Shown here piece after piece: positions 15,353 to 24,926 of a stretch of 42,385 nucleotides of DNA. Under the pieces are notes generated by a model. The model was not told where the DNA came from. It saw only the letters and a program-made list of their open reading frames with translations, and ran no database searches. Location of the stretch: the NCBI GenBank assembly GCA_002361625.1, contig DETL01000024.1:1-42385 (forward strand), in the 5' to 3' direction. The stretch is from Bacteroidales bacterium UBA3289. Lineage in GTDB: Bacteria; Bacteroidota; Bacteroidia; Bacteroidales; UBA932. The position numbers and the translations under genes are program-made. Position 1 is the first letter of the stretch. Each line of letters begins with the position of its first letter.

Positions 15353-17095
15353 CTATTTGAAAGTGTACGGAAGGTCTCCCTTGGCCCAGGTGGTGCCTTC
15401 GCCCCAGCCCGGGTTCTGCTCCAGGACGCCTTCGGACAGGGTCACCTGGTCCTCCGGGATCTTGAAGAATCCGCCGCCGGTATCGTTGTAGCGCTGCATG
15501 AAGTCCTGCTTGAAGTGATAGGTGCCGGTCGCCTTTTCGTTCAGGATCTTGTTTCCTTCCTGGTTCTTCACGATTTCGGAGACATCGCCCCAGCGGCGCA
15601 GGTCGTTCCAGCGGATGGCCTCGAAGCACAGCTCGTAGCGGCGTTCCTTCTTCAGGGCGGCGAGTGAGTATCCCACATCCGGAAGGCCGGCGCGGGCGCG
15701 GACGGCGTTCAAACCGTTCTTGCCGTTATAGATGGCCTTGCCGTCGGTAAGTTCGGCGTGCATCAGGAGCACGTCGGCAAAACGCAACCACACCAGGGAC
15801 TGGGTGAGACCCGTCTGACGGTTGTTCTCGGAGCCGTAGTAGTAGCCGTAGCTCAGGTAGCGGGCGGAATGGTCCTCGTTCCAGGCCTCGACGCCGATGT
15901 ATTTCTTGGCGAGGAGGTTCGTATTCTCCACTTCCTTGGCCTTGTCGCCCGGATAATCCGGAATCTCCACGAGCCGGTCGCAGATGGACCCCACGCGACG
16001 GTAGTCGCCCGCATAGTCCGGATCCGAAGCCCAGTCGGTCCACAGTTTCTCGCACACGGGGCCGTTGGAATAACCCTGGACCGAGAACGGGAAGGCGGTG
16101 GCGTTGGTCTTGCGGAGGCTGTAGAACTCCACGATACGGTTGTGGCGGAGCTGTGAGTCGGCGCTCCAGCCGCCCTTGTTGGACATCTTGACCGCGAACA
16201 TGTTCTCCTTGTTCTCGTCGGTCTCCCAGTTCAGGTCGTTCTCCTTGGCATACGGATAATCCGGCTTCGTGTACGGATTGGTGTACGGCCAGAGGTTGCG
16301 CTGGTCGGAGACAAGGCCGTAGCCGGAGTTCTGGATGCAGTCTTCCAGCCAGGACGCGACCTGGGACTTGGAGACGGAGCCGCCTTCGGCGAGCGGGAGC
16401 TCGGATTTACCGTAGAAACCGGTGTAGAACAGCCAGACACGGGCCATCAGGCCCTCGGCCACCCACTTGTTCACGCGGCCTTCGCCGAGTTCCAGGTACT
16501 TCTGGGACGGGCCGTGCTCGATGGCGGCCTTGAGGTCGGAAGCAATCTGGGCATACACCTCGTCCGGAGTGTTACGCGGGAGGTTCTGCGGCTCGGTGGA
16601 GAGCACGAGCGGAACACCGTTGAAGACCTGGGCCAGGTTGAAATAGTACCAGGCGCGGAGGGTATAGATCTCGCACAGGAGCTGTTCCTTCTTGGTGGAG
16701 GAGCTCCAATCGGTCACATTGTCGATGGTTTCCAGGGCGTTGTTGGCCCGGTTGATCCCCTTGTAGCGGTTGCTCCAGCAGGGGTTCATCCAGTTCACGT
16801 AGGAGTTCATCAGGCGGTCCACGCCCTGGGCGCCGATGTTGGACTGCGAGCCGCCGCCCAGACGGTCGTCCCCGGCCAGGTCGAAGATGAAGAACGGGTC
16901 CTCCTCCGGGTCCGCCAGGTTGCGGTTCATCACGGCATAGATGCCGTTCACCATCTGGAATGCGTCGGTCTCGTTGACCGGGAAGTTGGAAGTATCCTTC
17001 TTGGTGAGGTTCTGCGTATCGAGGAAGTCGTCACAGCCCCCGAGGAACATCACGCACAGCGCTGCCGCCGCAAGATACAGTATATTCTTTTTCAT
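15353..17095 (-). CDS. SusD/RagB-family glycan-binding lipoprotein (pair 1)
   Basis: A 580-residue surface lipoprotein that caps the SusC pore and binds polysaccharide. The signal peptide ends in MFLGGCDDFLD (lipidated Cys about residue 21). SusD helices carrying tetratricopeptide-like repeats follow: YKGINRANNALETIDNV, LRAWYYFNLAQVFNGVPLVLS and, near the C-terminus, LKKERRYELCFEAIRWNDLRRWG, all typical of the family. The true start is ATG 17095; the in-frame TTG at 17104 is not needed. It follows susC (pair 1) with a 12-nt gap and ends 23 nt before a strong terminator, closing the operon. The exact glycan is not readable but context indicates xylan. Confidence 0.95.
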   Translation of the reverse strand: MKKNILYLAAAALCVMFLGGCDDFLDTQNLTKKDTSNFPVNETDAFQMVNGIYAVMNRNLADPEEDPFFIFDLAGDDRLGGGSQSNIGAQGVDRLMNSYVNWMNPCWSNRYKGINRANNALETIDNVTDWSSSTKKEQLLCEIYTLRAWYYFNLAQVFNGVPLVLSTEPQNLPRNTPDEVYAQIASDLKAAIEHGPSQKYLELGEGRVNKWVAEGLMARVWLFYTGFYGKSELPLAEGGSVSKSQVASWLEDCIQNSGYGLVSDQRNLWPYTNPYTKPDYPYAKENDLNWETDENKENMFAVKMSNKGGWSADSQLRHNRIVEFYSLRKTNATAFPFSVQGYSNGPVCEKLWTDWASDPDYAGDYRRVGSICDRLVEIPDYPGDKAKEVENTNLLAKKYIGVEAWNEDHSARYLSYGYYYGSENNRQTGLTQSLVWLRFADVLLMHAELTDGKAIYNGKNGLNAVRARAGLPDVGYSLAALKKERRYELCFEAIRWNDLRRWGDVSEIVKNQEGNKILNEKATGTYHFKQDFMQRYNDTGGGFFKIPEDQVTLSEGVLEQNPGWGEGTTWAKGDLPYTFK

Positions 17096-17107
17096 GGTGT
17101 TCAAGGA

Positions 17108-20100
17108 TTAAAAGGTGATGTTCACGCCCACCTGCCAGCTCCTGGCGGAAGGGTAATAACCGTTGTCGATGCCGGAAGCCCAGTTGGTGTCGTTGCCAAA
17201 GCCCACCTCCGGGTCCATGCCGGAGTACTTCGTGAAGGTGAACATGTTCTGGGCGGCCACATACAGGTGGAACCGGGCGACCGGGAGGAACTTCATCGCC
17301 CGCTTGAGGTCGTAACCCAGGGACAGGCGGGAAATCTTGAAGTAATCCGCATCCTCGATCCAGACGCGGGACAGTTCCGACTGGTTCACATGCTTGCCGT
17401 GGGTGAAGCGCGGATAGCGGTTGGTCGTACCCTCGCCGGTCCAGTACTTCGTATAGACGTCCGTGCAGTAGTTGTCGTCCGGATGGTCGGAGAACTGGCG
17501 GTAGCTCTTCGCCACCTGCTGGCCGAATGCGCCGTAGCCGTTCATGGAGAAGTCGAAGCCCTTGAACTGGAGATACAGCGTCAGGCCCAGGTTGTAGTCC
17601 GGGTTCGGGTCGCCGATCATCGTCTTGTCGGTGTCGTCCTTGTCGATCTTGCCGTTGCCGTTCACATCGACGAACTTCACGTCACCGGGCTGGATGGCCT
17701 CGCCCTGGAGGGAATTGGCCGCTTCGCCGCCGCAGTTCCTGTCCAGGTACTCCTTCAGGTCCTGCTCGTTCTGGATGATACCGTCCATCTCGAAGCCCCA
17801 GAAGTAACCGATCGGGTAGCCCACCTGGATGCGGTAGAGTTCGGCGGTGTTCTGCGCGATGGCGTTGGACGGTCCGTGGATGATACCCTCGGAATTCGCG
17901 ATCCGGGTGACCTTGTTCTTGTTGTGGGAGAACGTTGCGGAGAAGCCGTAGGAGAAGTCGCGGCTCACGGCATCGTCCCAGCTCAGGAGGATCTCATAAC
18001 CCCGGTTCTGAATGTCGCCGCCATTGACATACGGGGCGCCGGTACCGTAGGAAAGGAGGGACGGGGCCCGGACGAGCCAGTCCTTGGTGACCTTGTTGTA
18101 CCAGTCGAAGGACAGGCCCAGGCGGCTCCGGAAGAAGCGGGCGTCAAAGCCGATGTCCGTCTGCACGGACTTTTCCCATTCGACTTTTTCGTTCGGGATG
18201 ATGTCCGGATAGGCGCCGATGCCGGGGTTGTCCTTGCTGTCGAAATAGTACGGGTCGTCGAAGGCGACCGTCGCCACGTACTGGAAGCTGGAGATATTGC
18301 AGTTACCGTTCTTGCCCCAGCTGCCGCGGAGTTTCAGGAAGCTCAGGAAATCCCGGGAGACATTCTCCATGAAGGGCTCGTTGGTAAGGACCCAGCCCGC
18401 GGAGACGGACGGGAAGTAGCCCCAGCGGTGTCCGCGCGCGAAATTGGAGGAACCGTCCGCGCGCATCACGACGGAGAGCAGATAGGTCTCGTTGTAGTTA
18501 TAGTTGAGACGGCCGAAGAAGGAAGACAGGGCTCCCTGGCCGTTCGGGCTGCCGCCGATGGAGGTGTAGGCGGGATCCACCACGTTGGCATTGGTGATGT
18601 AGGCATGGTCGAAGGAGCCCGGGAAGAGGGAGACGGAGTTGGTCACATTCACGCTGCTTCCGTATCCCCACTTCTCGAGGGACTGGCCCGCGAGGATGTC
18701 GAAATTGTGGTTCCCGAAGGACTTCACCCAATTCGCGGTGTTCTCCCAGGTCCAGCGGATGCTGTAGTTCTGGCTCTGGCTCACGTCGTCGAGCGGGTTC
18801 GAGGTCTTGGTGCTCAGTTCATAGACAGGCACGTAGCTCCGGCTCTCGCCATGGTAGTAGAGCCAGCCCGCGCTGGAGCGGAAGGTCAGGCCCTTGATGG
18901 GCGCGAACTCCAGGAAGAAGTTGGACTGGAGCCGGTAGCCCTTGTTGTAGCGGTTGTTGCGCGTGTAGTAGATCTGGGCGAGCGGATTCGCGACCTCGGC
19001 GCTGAAATCCCAGCCGTCCGCGACGATATCCTTGTACTCATACCAGCCGCCGGCCTCGTTGCGGGCCGGGAGGAGCGGTGTGAGGGCGAGGAGGGTACGC
19101 ACGTTGTTGGAGTAGATACCGCCGATCTGCAGGCCTTTCCGGTTGATGGTGGAGAAAGTCACGTTCTCGCCGAATTTCAGGATGTCGCGTCCATGCTTCT
19201 TGATCAGGGAGTAGTCCGAGTTTATCCGGAAAGTGTTGCGGTCGTACTGCGGCGTGGCCGGATAGCCGATGGTACCCGTCTGACCGAAGTTGGAGAAACC
19301 GATGGCGAAGCGGGAGACGTCGCTGCCGCCGATAATGTTGACGGACTCGTTGTGGATCGGGGCGTTGTGGACCGTGGTCTCCTCCAGCCAGTTGGTGCCG
19401 TTCCAGGTGCCGGCCTGGATCTGGGCGTACTGCTTGGGGATGAGGGAGGCCCAGTCGTACTTGGACGCGCCCTGGATGTCATACGCCTTGTCGTTGATCT
19501 CCATGTACTGCTTAGCATTCAGCGGGGTGACCCCGTTGGTGTTCGGGTTCTGCCAGCCGTAATAAGCGTCGAAGGTGACCTGGACCTTGCCGGCCCGGCC
19601 CTTCTTGGTCGTCACGAGGATGACGCCGTTGGCGGCCCGGGCGCCGTAAATGGCGCTGGAAGCTGCGTCCTTCAGGACATCGATGGACTCGATGTCGTTC
19701 GGGGAGAGGGAGGCGATGTCGCCGCCCGGGACGCCGTCGATGACATACAGCGGCGTGCTGGAGCCCGCCGTGCCCATCCCTCGGATCGTTACCTTGTAGC
19801 TTTCGCCCGGCTGACCGGAATTCTGGACGATGTTCACGCCAGCCGCCTGGCTCTGCAGGGCGCCGAAGGCATCGACCGCATTCACGGAGGCCAGTTTCTC
19901 GCCGGTGACGTTGACGGTGGAACCGGTGACGAGTTTCTTGCGCTGGGTACCGTAACCCATCACGACGACCTCGTCCAGGATTTCCGCGTCCTCCCGGAGG
20001 ATGACGCTCAGCCGTTCTCCTTCGACGGGCGTCACGGTGACGGTCTCATAGCCAATGCAGGAGATTTCCAGGCTCGCGCCCCGATGGATGGTCAGGACGA

Positions 20101-20329
20101 AGGAGCCGTCGCCCCCGGTCAGGGTACCGTTGCGGCTGGCCCCGACTTCCACGACGCCGGCGCCGATGACCGGCTGTCCGGATGCGTCCAGGACGACACC
20201 GCGCACCTGTACGACGGGTCCCGCCTGGGGAGCCGCCTCCTCCGACGAGGCCGCGAAGGACGTCGCCGGACATGCCGCCACAAGCGCTGCCGCGATTGCA
20301 ACGGACCAGATGAATGGATGCTTTTGCAT
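17108..20329 (-). CDS. SusC/RagA-family TonB-dependent outer-membrane transporter (pair 1)
   Basis: A 1073-residue outer-membrane importer of glycan fragments. A signal peptide (about 1-27) is followed by a carboxypeptidase-regulatory-like beta domain (VRGVVLDASGQPVIGAGV to ISCIGYETVTV, about 43-115). Next are a TonB-interaction segment (EILDEVVVMGYGTQ), the plug (SLSPNDIESIDVLKDAASSAIYG, YGARAANGVILVTTKKG) and the 22-strand barrel ending in a terminal aromatic (QVGVNITF). It starts at ATG 20329; upstream in-frame codons are not coding. It pairs with the downstream SusD. The TAATTTTG box just upstream suggests it can be transcribed separately from the preceding enzyme genes. Confidence 0.95.
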   Translation of the reverse strand: MQKHPFIWSVAIAAALVAACPATSFAASSEEAAPQAGPVVQVRGVVLDASGQPVIGAGVVEVGASRNGTLTGGDGSFVLTIHRGASLEISCIGYETVTVTPVEGERLSVILREDAEILDEVVVMGYGTQRKKLVTGSTVNVTGEKLASVNAVDAFGALQSQAAGVNIVQNSGQPGESYKVTIRGMGTAGSSTPLYVIDGVPGGDIASLSPNDIESIDVLKDAASSAIYGARAANGVILVTTKKGRAGKVQVTFDAYYGWQNPNTNGVTPLNAKQYMEINDKAYDIQGASKYDWASLIPKQYAQIQAGTWNGTNWLEETTVHNAPIHNESVNIIGGSDVSRFAIGFSNFGQTGTIGYPATPQYDRNTFRINSDYSLIKKHGRDILKFGENVTFSTINRKGLQIGGIYSNNVRTLLALTPLLPARNEAGGWYEYKDIVADGWDFSAEVANPLAQIYYTRNNRYNKGYRLQSNFFLEFAPIKGLTFRSSAGWLYYHGESRSYVPVYELSTKTSNPLDDVSQSQNYSIRWTWENTANWVKSFGNHNFDILAGQSLEKWGYGSSVNVTNSVSLFPGSFDHAYITNANVVDPAYTSIGGSPNGQGALSSFFGRLNYNYNETYLLSVVMRADGSSNFARGHRWGYFPSVSAGWVLTNEPFMENVSRDFLSFLKLRGSWGKNGNCNISSFQYVATVAFDDPYYFDSKDNPGIGAYPDIIPNEKVEWEKSVQTDIGFDARFFRSRLGLSFDWYNKVTKDWLVRAPSLLSYGTGAPYVNGGDIQNRGYEILLSWDDAVSRDFSYGFSATFSHNKNKVTRIANSEGIIHGPSNAIAQNTAELYRIQVGYPIGYFWGFEMDGIIQNEQDLKEYLDRNCGGEAANSLQGEAIQPGDVKFVDVNGNGKIDKDDTDKTMIGDPNPDYNLGLTLYLQFKGFDFSMNGYGAFGQQVAKSYRQFSDHPDDNYCTDVYTKYWTGEGTTNRYPRFTHGKHVNQSELSRVWIEDADYFKISRLSLGYDLKRAMKFLPVARFHLYVAAQNMFTFTKYSGMDPEVGFGNDTNWASGIDNGYYPSARSWQVGVNITF

Positions 20330-20371
20330 AGAATGAATGGTTATTAGTGGGTGTTTTTCGGTTAGTTTGAG

Positions 20372-20379
20372 CAAAATTA
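20372..20379 (-). promoter_or_regulatory. Candidate -7 box for susC/susD pair 1
   Basis: The minus strand reads TAATTTTG, matching TAnnTTTG, 42 nt before the susC ATG. The whole gap to the upstream gene is only 79 nt. A TTTG lies about 24 nt upstream, somewhat far for a -33 box. Confidence 0.4.
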
Positions 20380-20408
20380 TTGAAAGTAGCAGAACAATTC
20401 TATCAAAG

Positions 20409-21413
20409 CTATTCGGCGACCGGGCCGGAAAGCGTCTGCACGACCGGCTGCATCGTGCCGTCCGGATTGTAGTGAAGTTCGTCGACACAGACGCTGCGGC
20501 GGCCGGTCGCAGGGCCGTACCCTTCCAGCGAAAGGGCGGTTCCGTGGTAGAACAGCCAGCTCTTCCCGGCGTAATCGATGACGCCCGGATGGATGGTGAA
20601 ACTCTGCGGGGCGGAGCCGGTCAGTTCTCCCTTGAACTCCCAGGGGCCTTCGACGGAATCGGCCATGGCATAGGAAATCGTCTCCAGGCCCTTTCCCATG
20701 GACGCATACACATTGTAGTAGTGTCCGTCCCGCTTGAAGAGCCAGGGGCCTTCGACGTAGTTTTCCATGGGAAGGATCTGGATTTCCCCGTCCAGTTCCA
20801 CCATATTTCTTTTCAGTTTCGCGAGGAAACAGGTGCCGTTGCCCCAGCATAGCCAGGGAGTGCCGTCGTCATCGATCATCACGGTGGGGTCGAAGTCGTT
20901 CCACCAGCCCCGGGGACCGTTGGGAGTCATGTCATCCAGGATCAGGGCCCGGCCGATGGCATCTTTGTAGGGGCCTTCCGGACGGTCCGCGACCGCGACG
21001 CCGATGGCCTTGCAGTCCGGGTCGCCGCTCTGGCAGGAGACGAAGAAATAGTATTTCCCGTCCACTTCGATGCACTGCGACGCCCAGGCCTCTCCGACGG
21101 CCCAGCTGAAGTCCGTGGGCTTCATCGCGACTCCGTGGGCCTTCCAGGTCTTCATGTCATCCGTGGAATAGCACAGCCACTCGGTGATGTTGAACCCATA
21201 CTTGCCCTCGTAGCCGGGCTTGTCGTCGAACTGCTCGTCATGGCCGCAGAAGAGGTACAGGCGGCCGTCGGAGGCCACCATCGGGGCCGGATCGGCCGTG
21301 TAGCAGTCCCGGATCAGCGGATTTCCCGCAAAAACGAAGGTTCCCGGCTCCGGCTGTTTCGGAGCGCAGGCGACGGCGAGGAGAGCCGTCAAAAGGATGA
21401 TACCACGTTTCAT
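20409..21413 (-). CDS. GH43 lipoprotein
   Basis: A 334-residue single-domain GH43 beta-propeller enzyme. The lipoprotein signal ends in LLAVACAPK (Cys about residue 16). Catalytic residues are visible as the base Asp in CYTADPAPMVASDG, the modulator Asp in WNDFDPTVMIDDDG and the acid Glu in YVEGPWLFKRDG. The arrangement resembles GH43 subfamilies that act on xylo- or arabino-oligosaccharides. The start at ATG 21413 lies 5 nt after the stop of the upstream GH43 gene, so it belongs to the same operon; the in-frame extension upstream to 21449 would overlap that gene and lacks a signal. It is followed by susC pair 1 after 79 nt. Confidence 0.88.
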   Translation of the reverse strand: MKRGIILLTALLAVACAPKQPEPGTFVFAGNPLIRDCYTADPAPMVASDGRLYLFCGHDEQFDDKPGYEGKYGFNITEWLCYSTDDMKTWKAHGVAMKPTDFSWAVGEAWASQCIEVDGKYYFFVSCQSGDPDCKAIGVAVADRPEGPYKDAIGRALILDDMTPNGPRGWWNDFDPTVMIDDDGTPWLCWGNGTCFLAKLKRNMVELDGEIQILPMENYVEGPWLFKRDGHYYNVYASMGKGLETISYAMADSVEGPWEFKGELTGSAPQSFTIHPGVIDYAGKSWLFYHGTALSLEGYGPATGRRSVCVDELHYNPDGTMQPVVQTLSGPVAE

Positions 21414-21418
21414 AAGCT

Positions 21419-22858
21419 TTATCTGATCATTTTCAAGTCCCATTTGCAATTGTCAGCGGTGAAATCGAAAGGCAGGAGGGCTGGAGTGCTGTCGGCAATG
21501 CAGCCCAGGCACAGGGTCTCTCCGCTTCCCGGAACGGATTTGGGGAGGATGCGCCAGGTTCCGTCGGAAAGCTGTTCGATCCGCCAGAGTTCCCCGTCGG
21601 CTCCGGTGAAGGCCGGGACGGTGACGAGTCCGGCCCCTTCCGTGACCGCCAGGGCGCGGTCCGTGCCTTCGATCCGGATCCGGCAATACGGGCCGCCGAG
21701 GAAGCCGCCCGCCTCGGGGACGGCCTCGATGACCCATTTCTGATGCGGACGGGCCATGTAATCGCCGGCGCGGACCGGAATGTCACCCGACGGCCAGGCC
21801 GCCTCCACATCGGACAGCTTCTGGCCTTCCAGGACCACCACCGGCTCGTCCGGTTTCATCCAGAAGCCGCGCATGCCGCCCTGGGCCCGGACGAAATCCA
21901 CGGAGAGTTCCAGCGCATACCCCCTCCTTCGGGAAAGGATCCTGTACGTGCCGTCCTGGACCAGTTCGCCGGCCTCGGGCCAGCCGTCCTTCCAGAGGAT
22001 GGGACGGACGGCGAGGACGGAGCGGCCGCTGCGGTCCAGGTCCGCCTCGAAATGGAAGGACATCTTCTCCACGCCCGGTTCCACGATGAAGCGGCCGAAA
22101 TGGCCGGCGCCGAACCGGCGCTCCTCCGCGGCGACGACCATCTTGCCGCCGCCCTTGCGCATATCGCGCCCCACATTGTCCAGGAAAGGTCCGAAAGGAC
22201 TCCGGGAACGGCCGCAGACAATGTTGTAGGTGGAGTTCACGCCGTCGCAGCAGGTGCCATGGGTGCCCAGCAGATAGTACCAGCCGTCCCGGTACATCAT
22301 CGTGGAGGCCTCGCAGTCGATGGCGACGTCCACCGCCCGGTTCCCGGGCAGGCGGCCGCCCGTAGCGGGATCCAGCTCCACCATCCGGATGTTGCCGAAA
22401 TAGGTCCCGTACGTGCAGAACAGGCGGCCGGAAGGGTCCATGAGGAAGCCGACGTCGATCGCGTCGCAGTCCTCATCGACCTCCGAATGGGCGACCTCCA
22501 CGGGCTCCGTGAAGGCGAAATCCGGGGAAGAGGGGTCCAGCGTCCTGTTCCACATGGTCAGGACACGGCCGGCATGACCGCCGCCCAGGCCGCCGCCCGT
22601 GGCGCTGTAACCCACGAGATAACGGTCTCCGATCCGGATGGCGTCGGGAGCGGCCCCGCCGCCGGGCCGGACGGCCCCGCCTTCCCAGACCCAGCCGTCG
22701 ACGGAGATGAGGCCGCCGCCTCCGGTTCCGAAGGTATAGTACTTCCCGTCGCAGAACTGGATCGTGGACGGATCGTGGATATAGGGCGCACCCGTCTGCG
22801 CAGCGGCAGAAAGGGCGACGATGGCCGACAAGCCCGTGATAATCAAACGCTTCTTCAT
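21419..22858 (-). CDS. GH43 enzyme (endo-arabinanase-like) with C-terminal beta-rich domain
   Basis: A 479-residue secreted protein with a cleavable signal peptide ending near LSAAAQ. The propeller carries the base Asp in YIHDPSTIQFCDG, the modulator Asp in CDAIDVGFLMDPSG and the acid Glu in IDCEASTMMYRDG, with the following WYYLLGTHGTCCDG resembling arabinan-acting GH43 members. After about residue 310 the sequence becomes a beta-rich module. Near the C-terminus, KWVIEAVPEAGG, RIRIEGTDRALAV and ELWRIEQLSDGTWRI look like ricin-type/beta-trefoil lectin repeats. It sits in the middle of the enzyme operon, 3 nt after the upstream GH43 and 5 nt before the next. Confidence 0.85.
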   Translation of the reverse strand: MKKRLIITGLSAIVALSAAAQTGAPYIHDPSTIQFCDGKYYTFGTGGGGLISVDGWVWEGGAVRPGGGAAPDAIRIGDRYLVGYSATGGGLGGGHAGRVLTMWNRTLDPSSPDFAFTEPVEVAHSEVDEDCDAIDVGFLMDPSGRLFCTYGTYFGNIRMVELDPATGGRLPGNRAVDVAIDCEASTMMYRDGWYYLLGTHGTCCDGVNSTYNIVCGRSRSPFGPFLDNVGRDMRKGGGKMVVAAEERRFGAGHFGRFIVEPGVEKMSFHFEADLDRSGRSVLAVRPILWKDGWPEAGELVQDGTYRILSRRRGYALELSVDFVRAQGGMRGFWMKPDEPVVVLEGQKLSDVEAAWPSGDIPVRAGDYMARPHQKWVIEAVPEAGGFLGGPYCRIRIEGTDRALAVTEGAGLVTVPAFTGADGELWRIEQLSDGTWRILPKSVPGSGETLCLGCIADSTPALLPFDFTADNCKWDLKMIR

Positions 22859-22861
22859 AAC

Positions 22862-24907
22862 TTACTCCGTTGTAAGGGTGATACCGCGGACCGGATTCCC
22901 GGCCTTGTCGATGAAACGGGCGCAGAAATCGCTCATGCCGGGGCCGTTGATGACGGCGCCCCAGATAACGTTGCGGCCCTTCCGGAGGGTCAGGGGCTCG
23001 GAGGCGGCGTCATCGGCCACCATCCGCCGGTCGCCGGAAAGGAGGAGGGCCTCCTGCCCGTTCACCCACCACATGGAGGCGGAGTTGGAGCCTACGCTGA
23101 GGCGGACGTCCGGGATGTCCTCCTCGCAGTTCACGACGGTCGCAACCCAGAAAATGACGCCGTAACGGTCCTCGGTGAGGTTCGTGGCAAAGCGGAACAG
23201 CTTCACGTTATAGCGCCGGCTGTCAAAGGCGTGCCACTGGAGTTTCTTCACTTTCTTCTCATAGACGACCGGCTCCTGCGGGAATTTCGGCCGGCCGCCG
23301 GAAAGGTCCACGGGCGGCTGGTATTCGACCTTGACCTTCACTCTGGAGCCAACCTTGGGAAGGACGGAGCCGAGCTGCCCGGGGAAATATGGCGTGGAGA
23401 ATACTTCGCGGAGGTAACTGTCGGTAAAGACCGTGTTGCTGCGGTTGGGCTTGCTGATGGGCTCCAGCAGGAGCCAGCGGCGGAGGAAGCCCTCTTCATC
23501 CGGTACGGCGGAAGGGCCGGCGGCCGGAACCAGGTACTTTTCCAGATGCGTGGAAGAATCGGCAAAAACGTTCTCGGACGGTGCGGAAGCGGGTCCGAAG
23601 GAGACCCAGTCGATATCGGCACTCCCCCGCAGGACCAGGAGCTTGAGGTTCCTCAGGCCGGTGGCGGTTCCCGTCACCGGCAGGGTGGCTTCCGTCCAGT
23701 CCTCCGAGGCCGGGAGCAGGAACGTGCCCAGGGATTCCTCGTCGGAAAGCGGGGCGGACACCTCCGCATTCTCCGGTGCCCGGTAGCGGAAGGTGACGGC
23801 CTCCGGCGACGTCTCCCCGAAGTCAATCTCATCGTAGCGGACCCAGGTCCCGGGCCGGCCCAGCCGGACGAACCAGCCGTCGAAGGGCCTCGCCGGATCC
23901 AGGAAATCGATGCCGGCCGCCACGTGGTAGATGCCGCTGTAACGGTCCATCTGGATCCGGTCGGAAGCGGGCGTCACGCCCACGCCGCGGTAGGTCGGGG
24001 TGACCTGTTCGATGGTGCCGTCGGGATTGAACCGGACCTTGTCGATGCGTACCGACCGGTTCTTGTCGAAGTCCGGAGAAAAGTCGTTGTGGTGGTAGAA
24101 CAGGTACCACTGGCCTTGGTATTCCACGAAGGAATGATGGTTCGTCCAGCACTCGCTGAGGGACTTTTCCATGATCTTCCCCTTGTACTCAAAGGGGCCC
24201 AGCGGGCTGTCGGCCATGGCATAGACGAGACTTTCCGTGCGGTCCTGCACCCAGGGATAGGTCAGGTAGTACTTCCCTTCCCGCTCGAAGACGAACGGCC
24301 CTTCCTTGAGTCCGCCCGCGGGAAGCGGCGTATCCAGCCGGACGGGCGTCCCGTCCAGCTCGGTCATGTTCTCCTTGAGTTTCGCGCCCGAAAAGCCCAT
24401 GCCGGACCAGTAGAGGTAGGCATTCCCGTCGGAGGCCAGCAGGCAGCAGGGGTCGATGCCGAATACGCCCTGGATGGACTTCTCCTGCGGGGTGAAGGGA
24501 CCGTCGGGCCGGTCCGCCACGGCGACGCCCACGGCGAAACCACGGCCTTCCCGGGGAGCGTTCGGGAAATAGAAATAGTACTTTCCGCCGCGCTCCACGC
24601 AGTCCGGCGCCCACATGGAATAGCCCTCCGGATTGCCCCAGGGCACGTCTTTCTGGTCCAGGATCACGCCGTGGTCCGTCCAGTGCACCAGATCCTCGGA
24701 AGAGAAGCAGTGGTAGTCCGCCATGCAGAACCACCTGCGTTCCGGCTCCACCGGAGAGATGATGTCATGGGAAGCGTAGAGCCAGACCTTCCCGTCGAAG
24801 ACGCGGGCGGTCGGATCCGCCGTGTACTGGTCCCGGATAATGGGATTCTGGGCGGAGAGGACGGTGCCGGCGAGGGCGCAGGCAAGCGCCAGGAGGGTTC
24901 GTTTCAT
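22862..24907 (-). CDS. GH43 enzyme with CBM6-like and extra C-terminal module
   Basis: A 681-residue secreted enzyme with a signal peptide ending at TVLSAQ. The GH43 propeller (about 20-310) has the base Asp in QYTADPTARVFDG, the modulator Asp in FGIDPCCLLASDG and the acid Glu in LKEGPFVFEREG. A CBM6-like beta sandwich follows (about 315-450: DRYSGIYHVAAG, WVRYDEIDFG, DIDWVSFGP). The last 200 residues (from RRWLLLEPISKPNRSNTVF) form a further beta-rich module that I cannot assign; it ends with a segment like those of accessory sandwich domains (NSASMWWVNGQEALLL). Residual esterase or binding function is possible. It is the second enzyme of the operon, 19 nt after the CE6-CE1 gene. Confidence 0.87.
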   Translation of the reverse strand: MKRTLLALACALAGTVLSAQNPIIRDQYTADPTARVFDGKVWLYASHDIISPVEPERRWFCMADYHCFSSEDLVHWTDHGVILDQKDVPWGNPEGYSMWAPDCVERGGKYYFYFPNAPREGRGFAVGVAVADRPDGPFTPQEKSIQGVFGIDPCCLLASDGNAYLYWSGMGFSGAKLKENMTELDGTPVRLDTPLPAGGLKEGPFVFEREGKYYLTYPWVQDRTESLVYAMADSPLGPFEYKGKIMEKSLSECWTNHHSFVEYQGQWYLFYHHNDFSPDFDKNRSVRIDKVRFNPDGTIEQVTPTYRGVGVTPASDRIQMDRYSGIYHVAAGIDFLDPARPFDGWFVRLGRPGTWVRYDEIDFGETSPEAVTFRYRAPENAEVSAPLSDEESLGTFLLPASEDWTEATLPVTGTATGLRNLKLLVLRGSADIDWVSFGPASAPSENVFADSSTHLEKYLVPAAGPSAVPDEEGFLRRWLLLEPISKPNRSNTVFTDSYLREVFSTPYFPGQLGSVLPKVGSRVKVKVEYQPPVDLSGGRPKFPQEPVVYEKKVKKLQWHAFDSRRYNVKLFRFATNLTEDRYGVIFWVATVVNCEEDIPDVRLSVGSNSASMWWVNGQEALLLSGDRRMVADDAASEPLTLRKGRNVIWGAVINGPGMSDFCARFIDKAGNPVRGITLTTE

Positions 24908-24926
24908 TTCCTGATGATTCGATGGT

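Noticed and set aside
16514..20347. 1277-residue open frame on the plus strand opposite susD/susC pair 1
   Set aside because: Antisense shadow of highly biased GC-rich coding sequence; it crosses two clear genes and shows no domain, signal peptide or plausible start.
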